A stretch of 53,802 nt of DNA from Novosphingobium rosa NBRC 15208 (lineage in GTDB: Bacteria; Pseudomonadota; Alphaproteobacteria; Sphingomonadales; Sphingomonadaceae): positions 1-53,802 of the forward strand of contig NZ_BCZE01000058.1 of the NCBI RefSeq assembly GCF_001598555.1, read 5' to 3'. Position 1 is the stretch's first letter. Each line of letters starts with the position of its first letter. The notes under the pieces were generated by a model. The model was not told the DNA's origin and did not search any database. It was given only the letters and a program-made list of their open reading frames with translations. Of the stretch, positions 25,996 to 35,045 are shown in pieces. A program made the translations under genes and the position numbers.

Positions 25996-26431
25996 TTCAA
26001 ATTATCCTATTTCCCGAATCGAGCGCCGACCGCCGTGGGGACCGCTGTGGTCCGTGTAAAATCATCATACGCGCTTTGCCAGCTTATGGCGGGTTTGGCG
26101 GAAATATCGCTGACATCGCCGAGGAAATCCCATTCTAGAAGGGTGAAGAGTGCGAGGGACGGTACCATGCTGCAATGACCCTCTTGGCCAACTGTGCCAT
26201 TATATCCCATATTGTGGTAGTCATTTCATATCTTGACTTGCACGGTGTCCGGTCGCATTAGGAGAGGGCGGCGCGATAGATCGTTCGCCCATTCCGTCAG
26301 CGTAAGCTGAAGGATGGAAAAGGGGAGTTGGTTTCTTAGCCGCTGACGACAGCGGACGGAGTTGTCGCTGGGCGAAACTTTATCGCTATGTTTCAACATA
26401 ATAATCGATTGAGCGTGTTCTAATCGCACAC
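25996..26431. other. Divergent intergenic region, left half (regulator leader)
   Basis: The whole gap between the regulator and the second receptor is 604 bp; this part carries no operator copy and no gene I can support. On the minus strand a perfect -10 TATAAT (26204-26199) is the best regulator promoter but its -35 is poor, and it would give a leader of about 200 nt. A minus-strand open frame of 67 codons (26210-26007) ends beside the regulator; it matches no family I know and is probably chance. Confidence 0.4.
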
Positions 26432-26445
26432 TGATAACGTTGGCA
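26432..26445. promoter_or_regulatory. LacI-type operator copy 3
   Basis: Exact copy of TGATAACGTTGGCA, first of three tandem copies upstream of the receptor gene (start codon 26600). Confidence 0.8.
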
Positions 26446-26464
26446 GAATTCACTATGCCGGTGA

Positions 26465-26478
26465 TGATAACGTTGGCA
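26465..26478. promoter_or_regulatory. LacI-type operator copy 4
   Basis: Exact copy, 33 bp after copy 3, about three helical turns. Its TTGGCA end (26473-26478) could act as a -35 element for the receptor promoter. Confidence 0.8.
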
Positions 26479-26496
26479 GAAATCCGGTGCTGATTC

Positions 26497-26510
26497 TGAT
26501 AACGTTGGCA
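26497..26510. promoter_or_regulatory. LacI-type operator copy 5
   Basis: Exact copy, 32 bp after copy 4. Its TGATAA start (26497-26502) is 18 bp downstream of the TTGGCA of copy 4, so operator and promoter may coincide. The receptor ATG is 89 bp further on. Confidence 0.8.
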
Positions 26511-26599
26511 GAATTAAATATTTGGCTCCGTTTCACCAGCGAGGCGGGCACATTTTTTCAAAATAATCCGTTGAAAATACGGGAAAAAGGGAGGTTTTC

Positions 26600-29494
26600 A
26601 TGAAGGTCCGAATGTATTCTGGCTGCAGTGTCGCTGCACTTGCCCTCATCGGCGCTACCACCGCGTCTGCCCAGTCCGCGCAAACTGCCAGTCCGAATTC
26701 CGCAGCAGATGCCGCAGCCGCGCAGCAGCCGGGCAACGCTGGCAGTAATTCGTCGTCGGCAGCCGCCTCGATAACGTCTGCCCAGGAGATCGTCGTTACC
26801 GGGTCGCGAACGATCCGTACTGGCGCGGCTGCTCCCACGCCTGTCACGACCATCTCCAGCCAGGCATTGCTGCAGACTGCTCCGAGCAACATCGCGGACG
26901 CGCTGAACCGTCTGCCGCAGTTCCTTGGCTCGTCGAGCCAGTATCACAGCGCTACCTTCAACGCGACGACTGGACTGCAGGGCAATTACCTGAATTTGCG
27001 CGATCTTGGCCCGCAGCGTGTTCTGGTCCTGCTTGACGGCACCAGGATCCCGCCCACGTCTCAGACCAACGCCGTTGATACCAATATTCTGCCTCAGATG
27101 CTGATTGAACGCGTGGACGTGGTCACGGGTGGCGCTTCGGCCGCTTATGGTTCAGATGCTGTGAGTGGTGTCGTCAACTACGTGCTCAACAAGAAATTCA
27201 AAGGCGTTGAACTGCAAGCACAGCGTGGAGTCTCGACGTACGGCGATGCTCCGTCTTATCGACTTGGTCTCGCTGCGGGCACCGACTTTGCACAGGGCAA
27301 GGGGCATTTCGAATTCAGCGTAGAGCATTACCGCAATGACGGTATACGCAGCCAAGCGGATCGTCCGCTTTCGTTCGATCGCGCACTGATGGTCGGTAAC
27401 GGAACGCAGGGCAATCCCTATACCCAAGTCAAAAACGCGACTTTCAACGATATCACTTTTGGTGGCCTGATCCGCTCGGGCCCGCTGGCAGGCAATGCCT
27501 TCAATCCGGACGGCTCGCTTTATCGCTTTCAGCCGGGAACCCCGACCGGAACCTCCAATGTGGTCGTTGGCGGACAGGGGGCCTATGTTCCTCCCACCGT
27601 ACTGGTACCACAACTGGAAACGACGCAGGCATTTGCGCGCGCGTCATATGAATTCACGGATTCGATCTCGGGCTTTGTGCAAGGCAGCTACGGTCGCAGC
27701 AAGACCGGCTACCTCTCGGCTTTCGACACCCGTCGTGCAGGCACCAGTGCCGGGATCACCATCGCTGCAAACAATCCCTATCTGTCGCCTGCAGTTGCGG
27801 CTGCATTGGGCGGACAGAGCTTCGGCCTGTCCCGCCTATTCAGCGATGGGCCCGGAGATCGTCAGACCTCGCTCACACAAAGCTACAATATCCAGGCTGG
27901 CCTGAATGGCAAGCTCGGCGCCCTGCGTTGGGATGTGGAATACACCCACGGGCAGTCGCAATTGGACCTCGAGCAGACCGAGCAGAATAATCGCAATTTC
28001 TACGCTGCGGTCGATGCCGTTCGGGCGCCGAACGGTCAGATCGTCTGCGGTGTGACGCTGCGTAATCCCACTCTGCTCCCCGGCTGCGTGCCCTTGAACG
28101 TGTTGGGAACGGGTAATCTCGATCCCGCAGCGATGAATTTTATCTATCAGACTTCGCGCTCGCGGATTACCAATCGCCTGGACAGCATCGACATCAATCT
28201 TCGCGGCAATCTCTTTAACCTGCCGGCCGGGCCGGTTGCCTTTGCGATCGGCGGTGAAGCACGCTGGCAGAAACTGCTTGAAACGAGCAATGCGGACCCG
28301 GCTGTTGCAGTGGATTACACCGGCATCTCGGGCGTGCCCACAGGTGTCCTACCCTTCATTTCTACAAATGTCGGCGCAGCTGCGGGGCAACAGACGGTCA
28401 AGGAGGCCTACGCCGAACTTAACGTTCCCCTTCTCAAGGACGTCCCCTTCGCGCGAAACCTCGAGTTGAACGGTGCTTTCCGTTACACGGACTATAAAAC
28501 AAGTGGCGGCGCCAAGACATGGAAGATTGGCGGCGTGTATGAACCGGTGAAGGGCGTCAGGTTCCGCAGCACGGTCTCGCGTGATATTGCGGCGCCGAGC
28601 CTTTTCAATCTCTTCGCCGGACAGCAGGCTCAGTCTGCGGTTAATTCCGATCCGCTGACTGGAATGGCGTCAACATCCAACATCATCAGCACTGGCAATC
28701 CCGCACTCAAGCCAGAGACCGCCAATACGCTGGTGGCCGGTCTGGTGCTGAGCCCTGGCTTTATTCCGCGCCTGACCGTTTCAATTGATGCCTATCGCAT
28801 CTCGATTACCAATGCGATCGGGTCGCAAAGCACACAGGATGAGCTGAATGACTGCTACGCCAGCAAGGGAACGGCACCTGTCTGTGCCCTGATCATCCGC
28901 CCGACGCCCACGAGCTTCCCCTCCACGATCCTCGTACAGCCCCAAAATCTCGCCAGCGTTATGACCAAGGGCATCGATTTCGAGGTGAATTATGGCATCC
29001 CGGTTCCCGGTTTGCTGGGGGCTGGAGACAGCCGCTTCGATTTGCGCGCATTTGCCTCCTATCTCGGTTCCTACAAGACCAGGGCAAGCCTGACCTCACC
29101 TCTGATCGAGCGGGCCGGCGACGTGCTGGCGACGGCGACGACCGCCGGCCTGCCGAAATGGCGGGGCATGTTGCAGGAATCTTACCACGGCAATGGGTTT
29201 ACCGTCCAACTGACCGAGCGCTTTACTGGAAGCTATCTGCGTACGACTCCCATTGAATACCTCGATGCTGCATATGTCCATGCGCCGAATGTGGTTTATA
29301 CTGACCTCTATGTCTCGAAGGATGTCGGCGGTCGAACGAAGTTCACCATTTTCGGGCAGGTCGACAATCTCTTCAACGCGCAACCGCCCGAATTGCCTGC
29401 AACGGTCAACCCCGGTTTTGTCTATCCTACCGATAAATCGCTTTATGATGTCCTGGGACGCTATTTCACCGTCGGTGTGAAGATGCGTTACTGA
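26600..29494 (+). CDS. TonB-dependent outer-membrane receptor of the rhamnoside locus
   Basis: A 964-residue receptor with GGGAGG ahead of its ATG. A signal peptide (about residues 1-24) is followed by a Ser/Ala/Gln-rich linker and a TonB box QEIVVTGSR near residues 62-70. The plug reads IADALNRLPQF, NLRDLGPQRVLVLLDGTR and GGASAAYGSDAVSGVVNY, the pattern of the oligosaccharide/oligopeptide-type receptors frequent in sphingomonads and Caulobacter; the C-terminus ends YFTVGVKMRY, a normal last barrel strand. It is divergent from the regulator and preceded by three operators, so it is very likely induced with the rhamnosidases and imports their substrate. It differs clearly from the receptor at 4.1 kb in plug sequence. 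Confidence 0.93.
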   Translation: MKVRMYSGCSVAALALIGATTASAQSAQTASPNSAADAAAAQQPGNAGSNSSSAAASITSAQEIVVTGSRTIRTGAAAPTPVTTISSQALLQTAPSNIADALNRLPQFLGSSSQYHSATFNATTGLQGNYLNLRDLGPQRVLVLLDGTRIPPTSQTNAVDTNILPQMLIERVDVVTGGASAAYGSDAVSGVVNYVLNKKFKGVELQAQRGVSTYGDAPSYRLGLAAGTDFAQGKGHFEFSVEHYRNDGIRSQADRPLSFDRALMVGNGTQGNPYTQVKNATFNDITFGGLIRSGPLAGNAFNPDGSLYRFQPGTPTGTSNVVVGGQGAYVPPTVLVPQLETTQAFARASYEFTDSISGFVQGSYGRSKTGYLSAFDTRRAGTSAGITIAANNPYLSPAVAAALGGQSFGLSRLFSDGPGDRQTSLTQSYNIQAGLNGKLGALRWDVEYTHGQSQLDLEQTEQNNRNFYAAVDAVRAPNGQIVCGVTLRNPTLLPGCVPLNVLGTGNLDPAAMNFIYQTSRSRITNRLDSIDINLRGNLFNLPAGPVAFAIGGEARWQKLLETSNADPAVAVDYTGISGVPTGVLPFISTNVGAAAGQQTVKEAYAELNVPLLKDVPFARNLELNGAFRYTDYKTSGGAKTWKIGGVYEPVKGVRFRSTVSRDIAAPSLFNLFAGQQAQSAVNSDPLTGMASTSNIISTGNPALKPETANTLVAGLVLSPGFIPRLTVSIDAYRISITNAIGSQSTQDELNDCYASKGTAPVCALIIRPTPTSFPSTILVQPQNLASVMTKGIDFEVNYGIPVPGLLGAGDSRFDLRAFASYLGSYKTRASLTSPLIERAGDVLATATTAGLPKWRGMLQESYHGNGFTVQLTERFTGSYLRTTPIEYLDAAYVHAPNVVYTDLYVSKDVGGRTKFTIFGQVDNLFNAQPPELPATVNPGFVYPTDKSLYDVLGRYFTVGVKMRY

Positions 29495-29511
29495 TACGAT
29501 TTTCCTTATTA

Positions 29512-29543
29512 ATCTATGGTGGCTCGCGGCAGCCACCATAGAT
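29512..29543 (+). terminator. 13-bp perfect hairpin after the receptor gene
   Basis: Arms ATCTATGGTGGCT (29512-29524) and AGCCACCATAGAT (29531-29543), 6-nt loop, start 17 nt after the receptor stop. No clear T run follows, so termination may be partial, leaving some read-through into the dehydrogenase gene. Confidence 0.6.
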
Positions 29544-29771
29544 CATCTGGTAATTCATTTCGGCTTGTGGCCGGCTTGGATGTGTGAACGGCCGTGATCG
29601 GCCTTTCGCCATGATACCCCTCCTCTTGCCTGGCCGGGAGCCCAGAGATCTCGCGCGGATCGATCATTCCCGGTCAGGCAACTTTTTGCATCTTCAATCG
29701 GGAGGAGGGGGAGCCGTCAAAGTGCATTGGTGCTGCATTTTCGGGTGCGAACGAACCATCGGAGAGAACCA

Positions 29772-30536
29772 GTGACCCTGCTTGCCGGCAAAAGAATGTT
29801 GATCACCGGAGGATCCACTGGGATTGGCGCTGCCGCTGCTATCAGCGCAGCCCGTCAGGGGGCCGATGTTGCGATTAACTATATCGGTGATGAACGTCCC
29901 GCCCTAGAGGTCGTTGCGGCCATTCAAGCGTTGGGCAGAGTAGGAATAGCCCTTCACGGCGATGTCGCCGATCCAACCATGGCGACTGATTTCTTGAGCA
30001 AAGCGGTGGAAGCTTTGGGCGGCGTGGACGTGTTTGTCACCAACGCCGGGATCTGCCCCTTCCACGCCTTCCTCGATATGCCGGCCGAGGTGGTGGACCG
30101 CACCTTTCAGGTGAACCTGCATGGCGCATATTACATGGTCCAGGCTGCGGCCAATCAGATGGTGAAGCAGGGCAAAGGTGGCTCCATCGTCGCGGTCTCC
30201 TCCATTTCCGCATTGGTGGGCGGTGAGTTCCAGACCCATTACACTCCCACCAAGGCGGGCGTGCATTCGCTGATGCAAAGCGCCGCCATTGCGCTGGGCA
30301 AGCACAACATCCGCTGCAATTCGGTGCTGCCCGGCACGATTCTTACCGAGATCAACAAAGACGATCTGGCCGACACCGAAAAGCGCGACCGCATGGCCGC
30401 CCGCGTGCCGTTGGGCCGTCTGGGCGAGGCCGACGATCTGGCCGGCCCCATCGTGTTCCTGGCCTCCGATATGGCAAAATATGTCACCGGTGCAGCGCTG
30501 CTGGTCGATGGTGGTGCTTTCGTAAACCTGCAGTAA
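29772..30536 (+). CDS. L-rhamnose 1-dehydrogenase (SDR family)
   Basis: A 254-residue short-chain dehydrogenase starting at a GTG with GGAGAG upstream. The NAD(P)-binding motif TGGSTGIG (residues 12-19), NAG (91-93), and the catalytic Ser144, Tyr157 and Lys161 are present. The segments NAGICPFHAFLDMP and SSISALVGGEFQTHYTP, and the ending LLVDGGAFVNLQ, are those I know from Azotobacter and sphingomonad L-rhamnose 1-dehydrogenases rather than from generic SDRs. It oxidises L-rhamnose to L-rhamnono-lactone, the first step of the non-phosphorylative pathway, in the cytoplasm. It is 277 bp after the receptor and ends the metabolic block. The lactonase, dehydratase and aldolase of the pathway are not in the window. 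Confidence 0.9.
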   Translation: MTLLAGKRMLITGGSTGIGAAAAISAARQGADVAINYIGDERPALEVVAAIQALGRVGIALHGDVADPTMATDFLSKAVEALGGVDVFVTNAGICPFHAFLDMPAEVVDRTFQVNLHGAYYMVQAAANQMVKQGKGGSIVAVSSISALVGGEFQTHYTPTKAGVHSLMQSAAIALGKHNIRCNSVLPGTILTEINKDDLADTEKRDRMAARVPLGRLGEADDLAGPIVFLASDMAKYVTGAALLVDGGAFVNLQ

Positions 30537-30828
30537 CGTTGAGTTGACTTTCAGCCGTTTAGTTATCGATGGTTTGTCCGCTCAGCCTTCGGTTTCACTT
30601 TCGATTTGGCGATTTATAACGCCAAAAGCACGGATGTATGAGGTCAGGTGCGGGGTGAATGAATTTCTGATAGGATTTTATCGCAACTGTCTTCTGTGGA
30701 GTAGGGGGAAAGTGAATGAGTTGTTTGGCGGTATTTTAGCATGAAATGAGAGATTCTACCCGAGGTTGCTGATCTGCATTTTCGCTCTTCGTAAATTTGT
30801 GATATCTCCGCCTTGAAAGGATTTCGTG
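30537..30828. other. Boundary between rhamnoside and conjugation modules
   Basis: A 292-bp stretch without a supported gene and of lower GC than its flanks. It has one hairpin, TTTGGCG (30605-30611) / CGCCAAA (30620-30626), which may end the dehydrogenase transcript. I see no tRNA end, direct repeats or transposase remnant that would define an insertion junction. Confidence 0.4.
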
Positions 30829-31239
30829 ATGGATCATGGAATCGAAGGGGTGGTGGGCGCGGTTTCGCCACGACCAAAACCCCACAAGCTCTATTATTTC
30901 TGGCGGCGGCCTCTGGCGAAGGTCCTTTGGGGAGCGTTTGCGCTTTTCTGGGCGGGTTTCCTGGTCGCGCAGATGGTGGATTGGTTGGGTAGTATCTATG
31001 AGACGATGCCTGCGAACTATCTCAAAATTCTGCTGCAGCCCGTCCTCATCCTCATTTTACTGACCCCTCGCTATGTCCGGGCTTGGATTGAAAGCGAGGA
31101 TTGGGTTGAGGACGAAGATTACGATCCGAATGCATGGCCAAATGGGCCGCTGGTTGGGCCGGGCAGCCCCTATAGTGATCCAACCAATCCACGGTCAGGG
31201 GGGCTATACCTTCGGCATTTTGGTTACTGGAAGGACTGA
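30829..31239 (+). CDS. Small two-helix membrane protein of unknown function
   Basis: A 136-residue protein whose ATG at 30829 is preceded by GAAAGGA. Two hydrophobic helices lie at about residues 32-54 (VLWGAFALFWAGFLVAQMV) and 67-86 (ILLQPVLILILL); the C-terminal third is acidic and rich in Gly, Pro and Asn. I recognise no family. It is convergent with traG, whose stop is only 5 bp away, and stands alone on the plus strand at the edge of the conjugation cluster. An entry-exclusion or plasmid-maintenance role would fit its place but nothing in the sequence proves it. The ribosome site, the codon pattern and the hydrophobic profile support it as a real gene. Confidence 0.65.
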   Translation: MDHGIEGVVGAVSPRPKPHKLYYFWRRPLAKVLWGAFALFWAGFLVAQMVDWLGSIYETMPANYLKILLQPVLILILLTPRYVRAWIESEDWVEDEDYDPNAWPNGPLVGPGSPYSDPTNPRSGGLYLRHFGYWKD

Positions 31240-31244
31240 GATTT

Positions 31245-34200
31245 CTATTCGTCCCGTTGCTTGAGTGAGCTATCTCCATCACCGGGGCCTTTGGCTGGGT
31301 CCAAGGTGAAGCGTCCGGTGCGCAGAAGGGAAGACTTTTCCATGGATGTGATTGGGCTGGTCAGATCGAACGTTCCTCGAGCTCCGTCAGCTTGTTGCAG
31401 GTAACGGTTGCGCAAGCCATCGTGTCCCAATACCTGTTCCCTAAGTTCGTGGGTAAAGGTTGCAGCGGGTTGGCTGGAGTGGAGGGACTGGGCTTCCGCA
31501 GCGGCAATCGCTGCGCGAATGTCGCTGCTGGTTATATCTAGCGTTGCGTGTGCGCTTTCCGTATTCGCCCCTCTGTCGTTGCTCTCAATGTTGAGTCGAC
31601 CTTCAACTCCGCCACCCAACTGACCGCCACTGCGCTGTCCTGACCTCTGGCTCGTGACATTTCCCAGCGAAGGGCTTGATCGTGTGGCAGAGCCTGAAAG
31701 TGACCCAACTAGAGTTGTCCCCGCACTTGCTGTCGTCTCGGCCGATCGCGAAAGCGAACGTGACCAACCCGTCTGCGCAATGATCGCTTGGACGTCTCGC
31801 TCAAGCGTATCGGCAACCTGAGGCTTCAGCCGCCATTCGCCCTTGCGATCCATCTCGAAACCACCGCGCAGCCAGTTCTCCATCATCACCTGGCCTTGCT
31901 GACCGCCTCCAAGGAAGTGCTCGATCGTATCGGGTCCTGCTTGTTTACCGGCCTCGAAGCGCGTGCTGGTGTCTGAGCGCGCTGATTGACTAAAGCCAGC
32001 GCTGCTGGAGACGAGCAGATCGTTATGCGCAAAGCTGAAGCGTGCCCGTCCGCCAGATGCCAGCGCGCCAAGCTGGCTTTCGTTGAGCAAGCCTCCCTTC
32101 CACATGGCGGCCGCCGTTTGCGAAGTCAGGTTGAGGTTGACGTCGCCATTCTGATCCATGGCGATCTCCCTCTTCGAGAGCTGGACGCCATGATTGGCTA
32201 GCAGGCGCTGTGCTCGGGTGAGACGCTCATTCTCGACCATCCGCCCAAGGCGTTCGTTGCCGGCACGGTCTGCGATACCCGCGGCACCGCCCTCTGCCAT
32301 ATCGGTCTGATTTCCGACAGTGCGAGACAGCGCCTGGATGAAGCTGTCGAGGCGCGCGGCCTCCCGCACCGATGTACCGGCTGCGGCGGCTCCCGAGGCA
32401 AAACCGGCGTTGCCGGACTGACGGCGCTCTTCGCCGATCCGGGCCGCTGCGCGCGTGCCCGAAGGACCAACCTCGCGTTGGGCATCGAGCTTCCCGGACC
32501 TTTCCGCAAAATCGTAACGGGCGCCCTCGCGCGTGCGGCTATAGACGCTGGTGCGCTCGCGGGCCGCCTCAGCTCCCGCGCCATCGGCAGTGCCGAGCTG
32601 GCTTGCCGCATTGTAGGTTTCCAGCGCTTTCTCGACCTGGGCTTCAGTCCGTCCGGTGGAACGCGACAGCTGGCTCACGGCAGAGGCCCGAGCCTCGCCG
32701 GAGAGGGCATTGATGAAGCCGATCCGGCGACTGGTTTCGCCGATGGACAGTGACAACATGGCCGCAGCGTGGCTCTGGCCGATGTTGCGCCCGGTCCGCC
32801 ATTCCTGCTCGACCGCAACATTCCCGCGCTCCTGCGCACTGACCTCATTTCCAGCGGCATCGCGGCGGCCCTCCATCGCACCGGTTTGAACCTGCGCAGA
32901 GGTCAGGTCGTTACGCAACATCTGGTCCTGGTCAAAGGCGTTGGCCGAGAGTTTGGCAAAAGTTGTATCCGCCGAGGCCTGGGCGATCACGCTGGACGCC
33001 TTTAGAGCTGCATCTTTGGGCGCGTAGCCATCCCGTTCAAAATGACGCTGAGCGCCCGTCTGCATCATGTCATAGGCCCGATGGTCCCCAAAAGCTTTCC
33101 ACTGAACCATGCGCTGACTGAAGGCGGCAAAAGCCTGCTCTCCGGACTGGCCGGCCCCGAAATAGCTCTGTCCAAGCGAACGCAATGCATCCTTCTCCGC
33201 GAAATTCTGGATGGCCGTGGTGGTGGCATTCGCCCGGACGGCATGGGCCGTCGCCGGATCGCTCAGGTCCCGCCCGGCAAGGGCGGGTGCGAAGCCGCCC
33301 AATTCGCGTGCCGCATCAAGCCCGCCCATGGCAAAGGCGGACTGACCGGCAAGTGTGCTGCCATGCTCGCCCGTGACCATTCCCGCCGCGCCAAAGGAAC
33401 GGTTGGCGGCAAAGGAACTGCGGTCGCCGAAATCTCCGAAGCTGGCCGCCGCACCGCTGCGCGCCATGGTGCCCGAGGCGGAGGCCTGCGTTTCAAGCGC
33501 GGACGCATATCCTTCCCGGGTCAGGAGCGGGCTGGCGGCAGACGTGCCCATGCTCTGAGCCTGTAATGCCTCGCCGGTAAAGGCGGAAAAGACGTTCCCT
33601 GAGAAGCGGAATACCGTGAACGTGAAGGCACCAGCGAGGCCCGCCGCAGCCGTCCGGAACGACCCGAAGATTGCGAGTGCTTTCATCGCCGAGGAAGGGG
33701 CCAGCATCCAGGCGTTGGCGCCAACGTGGTTGGCCCGCATTTCGGCCAGGACAGCCATCGCCCGGCCAAGCGTCAGCTGATAGATCCCGGCATCGATCAC
33801 CCCCCACATGGCCACGAAGACGAAAAGCCCTAGAGCAAAGCTTGCAACACGCAGATTGATGGGCGTCAGGATAAAGAGAAGCGCGATCGGTGTCATGAAC
33901 AGCATGATGCCAAAGACCGTGGCACGGATGGTCGGCATCCATTCATTGGCAACCGAAAGCGTGGCGAGCCCGCTCGAGATCACCGCACGGTTCGCCATGA
34001 CCCTGGCCGCCGTTGCCGGGCTGTCTTCGAAGAGCACATCGCCCACCGCATTTCCCAGCGTAATGTCGGTCAGGAAGGCCTGCATGGTGAGCGGCGTGCC
34101 GAGCATCATCGTGCCCATTTCGCCAAGCTGGCTCTTGCAGCGCGTCAGCTGATTGGCATCACTCGTGTCATACCCGCTGCGCTGGCAGACCTGGTTCGCG

Positions 34201-35030
34201 TAAGCATCGAAGGACGAAGCGTCGGAGAGGCGCGTCTGGATCGCGTCCCAGGCTTCGGTGCAGCTCATCGTCGTACCTACCTTGTCAGCGGCGGTGTAGA
34301 CGGTGCTGTAGGTGGCAGGTCCTGCCATGGCCGCAAAGCTGGCGGGAAGATCCGTCGAGGTGCGGAAGAGCTGATCGTCATCGACGCCGTAAGCCGATGA
34401 CCCTCGCGCGACGGGATAGCATTGCCGCACGTAATCCTTGATCGAGGCATCGAGGAAGGTGTCGGTGATAGGCCCACGCGGCGAGACAGCATTGAGGAAA
34501 AGGTCGAAAGCATGGCCGCCTGCGCCGAATTCCAGCTTGGCGTCCGGATCTGTTGTGTTGTCGTCGATAACCTCTGAAAGCGCACGCTCCATCAGATTGG
34601 TGACGCCGGCCACAATGACGATGAGGTTGGGGACCCCGCCGACCGGTTGGTAGGTATTGCGCACCTTGTCGTAGACATTGACCGTGCCGGTCGTCGAGAC
34701 CAGCCCGACGAACAGACCGATGCCGAACAGCATTTGGAGGCCAAAGCTGACAATGCCCATTCCTTGACCGCGAACGGTCGCCAGCACCGCACCCAGCGCG
34801 ATCCCCACAACAGCGCAAATCACAACCAGCGTTTCATAGCGGGGATCGGCAAAGATCAACGACACTAGGCGGAAGGCATCGACCGTTTCGGCAAAGCCGT
34901 CATAGGTGTAGAAACTGGAGTCCACCGCAAAAGCAGGCACCGGGGTCAGCCCAAGGAACAGGGAAACCACGGCGCCACGCAGCGAACGGTTGAGTGCCAG
35001 GCGCGGAAGGGAAGGACGAGCAAAGGGCAT
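31245..35030 (-). CDS. traG: TraG, mating-pair stabilisation protein
   Basis: A 1,261-residue inner-membrane protein with the TraG N-terminal domain. A signal-like start (residues 1-35) is followed by hydrophobic segments near 68-86, 94-112, 355-390 and 395-415, then by a large Ser/Ala/Arg-rich hydrophilic C-terminal region of some 750 residues with many coiled or repetitive stretches (ASQVSRS-like, GAGAEAARERT). F TraG has 938 residues, so this version has a longer tail. In F, the N-terminal part acts in pilus assembly and the tail in mating-pair stabilisation and entry exclusion. It is the last gene of the tra operon, 15 bp after traH. Confidence 0.9.
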   Translation of the reverse strand: MPFARPSLPRLALNRSLRGAVVSLFLGLTPVPAFAVDSSFYTYDGFAETVDAFRLVSLIFADPRYETLVVICAVVGIALGAVLATVRGQGMGIVSFGLQMLFGIGLFVGLVSTTGTVNVYDKVRNTYQPVGGVPNLIVIVAGVTNLMERALSEVIDDNTTDPDAKLEFGAGGHAFDLFLNAVSPRGPITDTFLDASIKDYVRQCYPVARGSSAYGVDDDQLFRTSTDLPASFAAMAGPATYSTVYTAADKVGTTMSCTEAWDAIQTRLSDASSFDAYANQVCQRSGYDTSDANQLTRCKSQLGEMGTMMLGTPLTMQAFLTDITLGNAVGDVLFEDSPATAARVMANRAVISSGLATLSVANEWMPTIRATVFGIMLFMTPIALLFILTPINLRVASFALGLFVFVAMWGVIDAGIYQLTLGRAMAVLAEMRANHVGANAWMLAPSSAMKALAIFGSFRTAAAGLAGAFTFTVFRFSGNVFSAFTGEALQAQSMGTSAASPLLTREGYASALETQASASGTMARSGAAASFGDFGDRSSFAANRSFGAAGMVTGEHGSTLAGQSAFAMGGLDAARELGGFAPALAGRDLSDPATAHAVRANATTTAIQNFAEKDALRSLGQSYFGAGQSGEQAFAAFSQRMVQWKAFGDHRAYDMMQTGAQRHFERDGYAPKDAALKASSVIAQASADTTFAKLSANAFDQDQMLRNDLTSAQVQTGAMEGRRDAAGNEVSAQERGNVAVEQEWRTGRNIGQSHAAAMLSLSIGETSRRIGFINALSGEARASAVSQLSRSTGRTEAQVEKALETYNAASQLGTADGAGAEAARERTSVYSRTREGARYDFAERSGKLDAQREVGPSGTRAAARIGEERRQSGNAGFASGAAAAGTSVREAARLDSFIQALSRTVGNQTDMAEGGAAGIADRAGNERLGRMVENERLTRAQRLLANHGVQLSKREIAMDQNGDVNLNLTSQTAAAMWKGGLLNESQLGALASGGRARFSFAHNDLLVSSSAGFSQSARSDTSTRFEAGKQAGPDTIEHFLGGGQQGQVMMENWLRGGFEMDRKGEWRLKPQVADTLERDVQAIIAQTGWSRSLSRSAETTASAGTTLVGSLSGSATRSSPSLGNVTSQRSGQRSGGQLGGGVEGRLNIESNDRGANTESAHATLDITSSDIRAAIAAAEAQSLHSSQPAATFTHELREQVLGHDGLRNRYLQQADGARGTFDLTSPITSMEKSSLLRTGRFTLDPAKGPGDGDSSLKQRDE

Positions 35031-35045
35031 GGCTGGGCTTTCGGA

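Noticed and set aside
26007..26210. 67-codon minus-strand frame before the regulator gene
   Set aside because: No family match, no good ribosome site, and it overlaps the likely regulator promoter; judged a chance frame.
30533..30546. Sixth operator-like sequence (TAACGTTGAG) at the end of the dehydrogenase gene
   Set aside because: Only the AACGTTG core matches, and it covers a stop codon at the end of a gene; no promoter would be controlled by it.
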